A stretch of DNA of 8,255 bases. Source: CAYQTO01 sp964420455. Its GTDB lineage: Bacteria > Sumerlaeota > Sumerlaeia > SLMS01. Under the pieces are notes generated by a model that did not search any database, was not told the DNA's origin, and saw only the letters and a program-made list of their open reading frames with translations. The stretch is taken from assembly GCA_964420455.1 (NCBI GenBank), contig CAYQTO010000160.1:1-8255 (forward strand). Reading direction: 5' to 3'. Made by a program: the position numbers and the translations under genes. Shown in pieces: positions 7,030 to 8,255 of this stretch; positions within the stretch are counted from its first letter, which is position 1, and each line of letters begins with the position of its first letter.

Positions 7030-8255
7030 ACGGCGACTTTTCCCGCGAGCCGTTTGCGCGGCCCCGGCACGTGGCGCTCTTCCTGGGTCTCCTGGCCGCC
7101 TGCGCCTTCGTCCGCCTCTGGGACCTCGGCGCAAAGACGATGATGCACGACGAGCTGCTCTTCGCCATCTATACATACCGGGACCTGTATCGCGACTTCA
7201 CCTACGCCTACCTGCCGATCCTCCACGGTCCGCTGATGCTGCACCTCCAGAACCTGGTCTTCCACGTCTTTGGGGTGAGCGACGTGACGGTCCGGCTCGG
7301 CGTGGCGCTCCTCGGAATAGGCGGATTTCTCTGGATTTTTCAGCTGCGCCACTGGCTCGGCGAGGCTGGCACCTGGCTGGCCCTCGGGTTCTACTCCATC
7401 TCGCCCGGCATCGCCTTCTTCCAGCGGTTTCTCCACATGGACGCCCTGTACCTGTTCTGTACGCTGTGGATCGTGGCGAGCCTGGCGAACTGGTGGCGGA
7501 CGGGGAACGCGCGCTGGGCCGTTTCCTCGATCTTCGCGATCACCGCGCTCTTCTGCAACAAGGCCAGCAGCCTGTTTCTGTATTTCTCGCTGGTGACATT
7601 TGCGCTGTTCCTGGTGATCCAGGACACGGCGGCGTGGGTGGCGCGGGGAAAGGGGATCGACGCGCGCGAGGCGATCCGGCCGGTGGGTCCGTTACCGTCG
7701 GTGACGCTGACGGCGGTCCTGGCGGCGGGGTTCGTGATCCTGGTGCTGACGCAGGTGTTCGAAGGGTTGCGGTACGAGGGCTCGGTCCGCGATGCGCTCG
7801 GCCACGACTGGGTGCTGCGGGACGAGCGGTCGGTTGCGGAGGCGCTCGGTTGGGGCGGCGCGCCGGCGGTGCGTGACCAGGTGAGCCCGGGAACGTGGCG
7901 CCTTGTCTATACGGTCATCGTGCTCGGATCGCTGGCCGGTGCGGTGCTGCTGAGGACGTGGATCGGGGCGCGGATCGGCCGTTTCGAAATGGCGACGCGT
8001 CTCTGGCGGCTTGTGGTGTCCTGTCGGCTGGCCATCGTTGGGGCTCTTGCGGGATCCCTTGCCTTCTATCTTGCCGTCTATACGATGGGCTTTCTGCATC
8101 CCCTCGGGCCGTTCGAAATCTTTACCAGAACGTGGGCCTACTGGGGGGGGCAGCACGAAATCGGCCGCATCGCCGGCCCGTTTCATCTGCACATGGTGAA
8201 CCTGCTGGTGTACGAGTTGCCGGCGGCGCTGGTGATTGTTGGTGCGTGGTTGTGG
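7026..8255 (+). CDS. TIGR03663-family GT-C-like membrane protein (flippase activity-associated protein Agl23), C-terminus beyond the window
   Basis: The first 410 residues of a polytopic membrane protein related to dolichyl-phosphate-mannose-type (PMT/ArnT, GT-C fold) glycosyltransferases. After a short cytoplasmic start, the first membrane helix (about 14-30) is followed by H41-D42-E43, whose DE pair stands where GT-C enzymes keep their catalytic/metal acidic residues in the first outer loop. HGP follows at 67-69, then R90 and FFQRFLHMD with R134. A DE dipeptide, an HGP tripeptide and two arginines are the invariant features I recall for TIGR03663. Further membrane segments lie around 92-106, 116-131, 139-155, 166-190 and in the second half. 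The block AYWGGQHEIGRI followed by LLVYELPAALV near the end is also typical. The family usually occurs beside a DUF2298/YYY gene, as here, with a four-base overlap and its own GGGGAG site, so the two proteins are probably made together. It is likely to handle polyprenyl-phosphate sugars; the substrate is unknown. Confidence 0.92.
   Translation, partial: MNGDFSREPFARPRHVALFLGLLAACAFVRLWDLGAKTMMHDELLFAIYTYRDLYRDFTYAYLPILHGPLMLHLQNLVFHVFGVSDVTVRLGVALLGIGGFLWIFQLRHWLGEAGTWLALGFYSISPGIAFFQRFLHMDALYLFCTLWIVASLANWWRTGNARWAVSSIFAITALFCNKASSLFLYFSLVTFALFLVIQDTAAWVARGKGIDAREAIRPVGPLPSVTLTAVLAAGFVILVLTQVFEGLRYEGSVRDALGHDWVLRDERSVAEALGWGGAPAVRDQVSPGTWRLVYTVIVLGSLAGAVLLRTWIGARIGRFEMATRLWRLVVSCRLAIVGALAGSLAFYLAVYTMGFLHPLGPFEIFTRTWAYWGGQHEIGRIAGPFHLHMVNLLVYELPAALVIVGAWLW

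Noticed and set aside
5837..7168. 443-codon minus-strand frame opposite the end of the YYY gene and start of the Agl23-like gene
   Set aside because: It is an Arg/Pro/Ser/Ala-rich low-complexity translation that crosses two well-supported plus-strand genes.
1..8255. CRISPR array, tRNA/rRNA genes, insertion sequences or prophage
   Set aside because: I found no regularly spaced direct repeats, tRNA-like cloverleaf, transposase motif or terminal inverted repeat with target duplication.

Overview
The window is GC-rich, compact bacterial DNA. The strong preference for G or C at third codon positions opens many long spurious frames on the opposite strand. It holds five protein-coding genes, two of them cut by the window edges. 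I see no tRNA, rRNA, CRISPR array, insertion sequence or phage gene. The gene pair on the right is best known from Archaea and Chloroflexi and is sporadic elsewhere. Together with the GC content and arginine-pair repeat protein, this makes me think of an uncultivated or environmental bacterial phylum (Sumerlaeota/Hydrogenedentota-like or Chloroflexi-like). That is a guess, not a demonstrated placement.

Left part (1-1520): a zinc-dependent medium-chain dehydrogenase (minus strand, C-terminus off the window) is divergent from an XRE-cupin transcription regulator (plus strand), with 91 bp between the starts. The layout suggests that the regulator controls the dehydrogenase, itself, or both. The dehydrogenase resembles the clade named for association with phosphonate catabolism, but no phosphonate gene is visible here.

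Middle part (1540-2733): the regulator converges on an unrecognised minus-strand gene. Its protein has a small folded N-terminal domain, a long proline-rich linker, three WDP-type hexads and a basic tail with two copies of a 14-residue arginine-pair repeat. Upstream lie a 21-codon mini-ORF whose stop overlaps the chosen GTG start, a G/C hairpin, and the start of the large membrane gene in the other direction.

Right part (2734-8255): two genes overlap by ATGA and are surely co-transcribed. The first encodes a 1431-residue polytopic membrane protein of the DUF2298 / 'Chlor_Arch_YYY' family (YYYGGH, DLHPHH and RYNTPFK motifs), with a roughly 270-residue soluble insert and a second smaller insert in its C-terminal domain. 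The second encodes a TIGR03663-type protein ('flippase activity-associated protein Agl23') with GT-C-like HDE and HGP motifs, cut at the right edge. These two families recur as neighbours and probably act together at the membrane in handling lipid-linked sugars or surface glycans. Their exact reaction is unknown. This pair is the most interesting content of the window.
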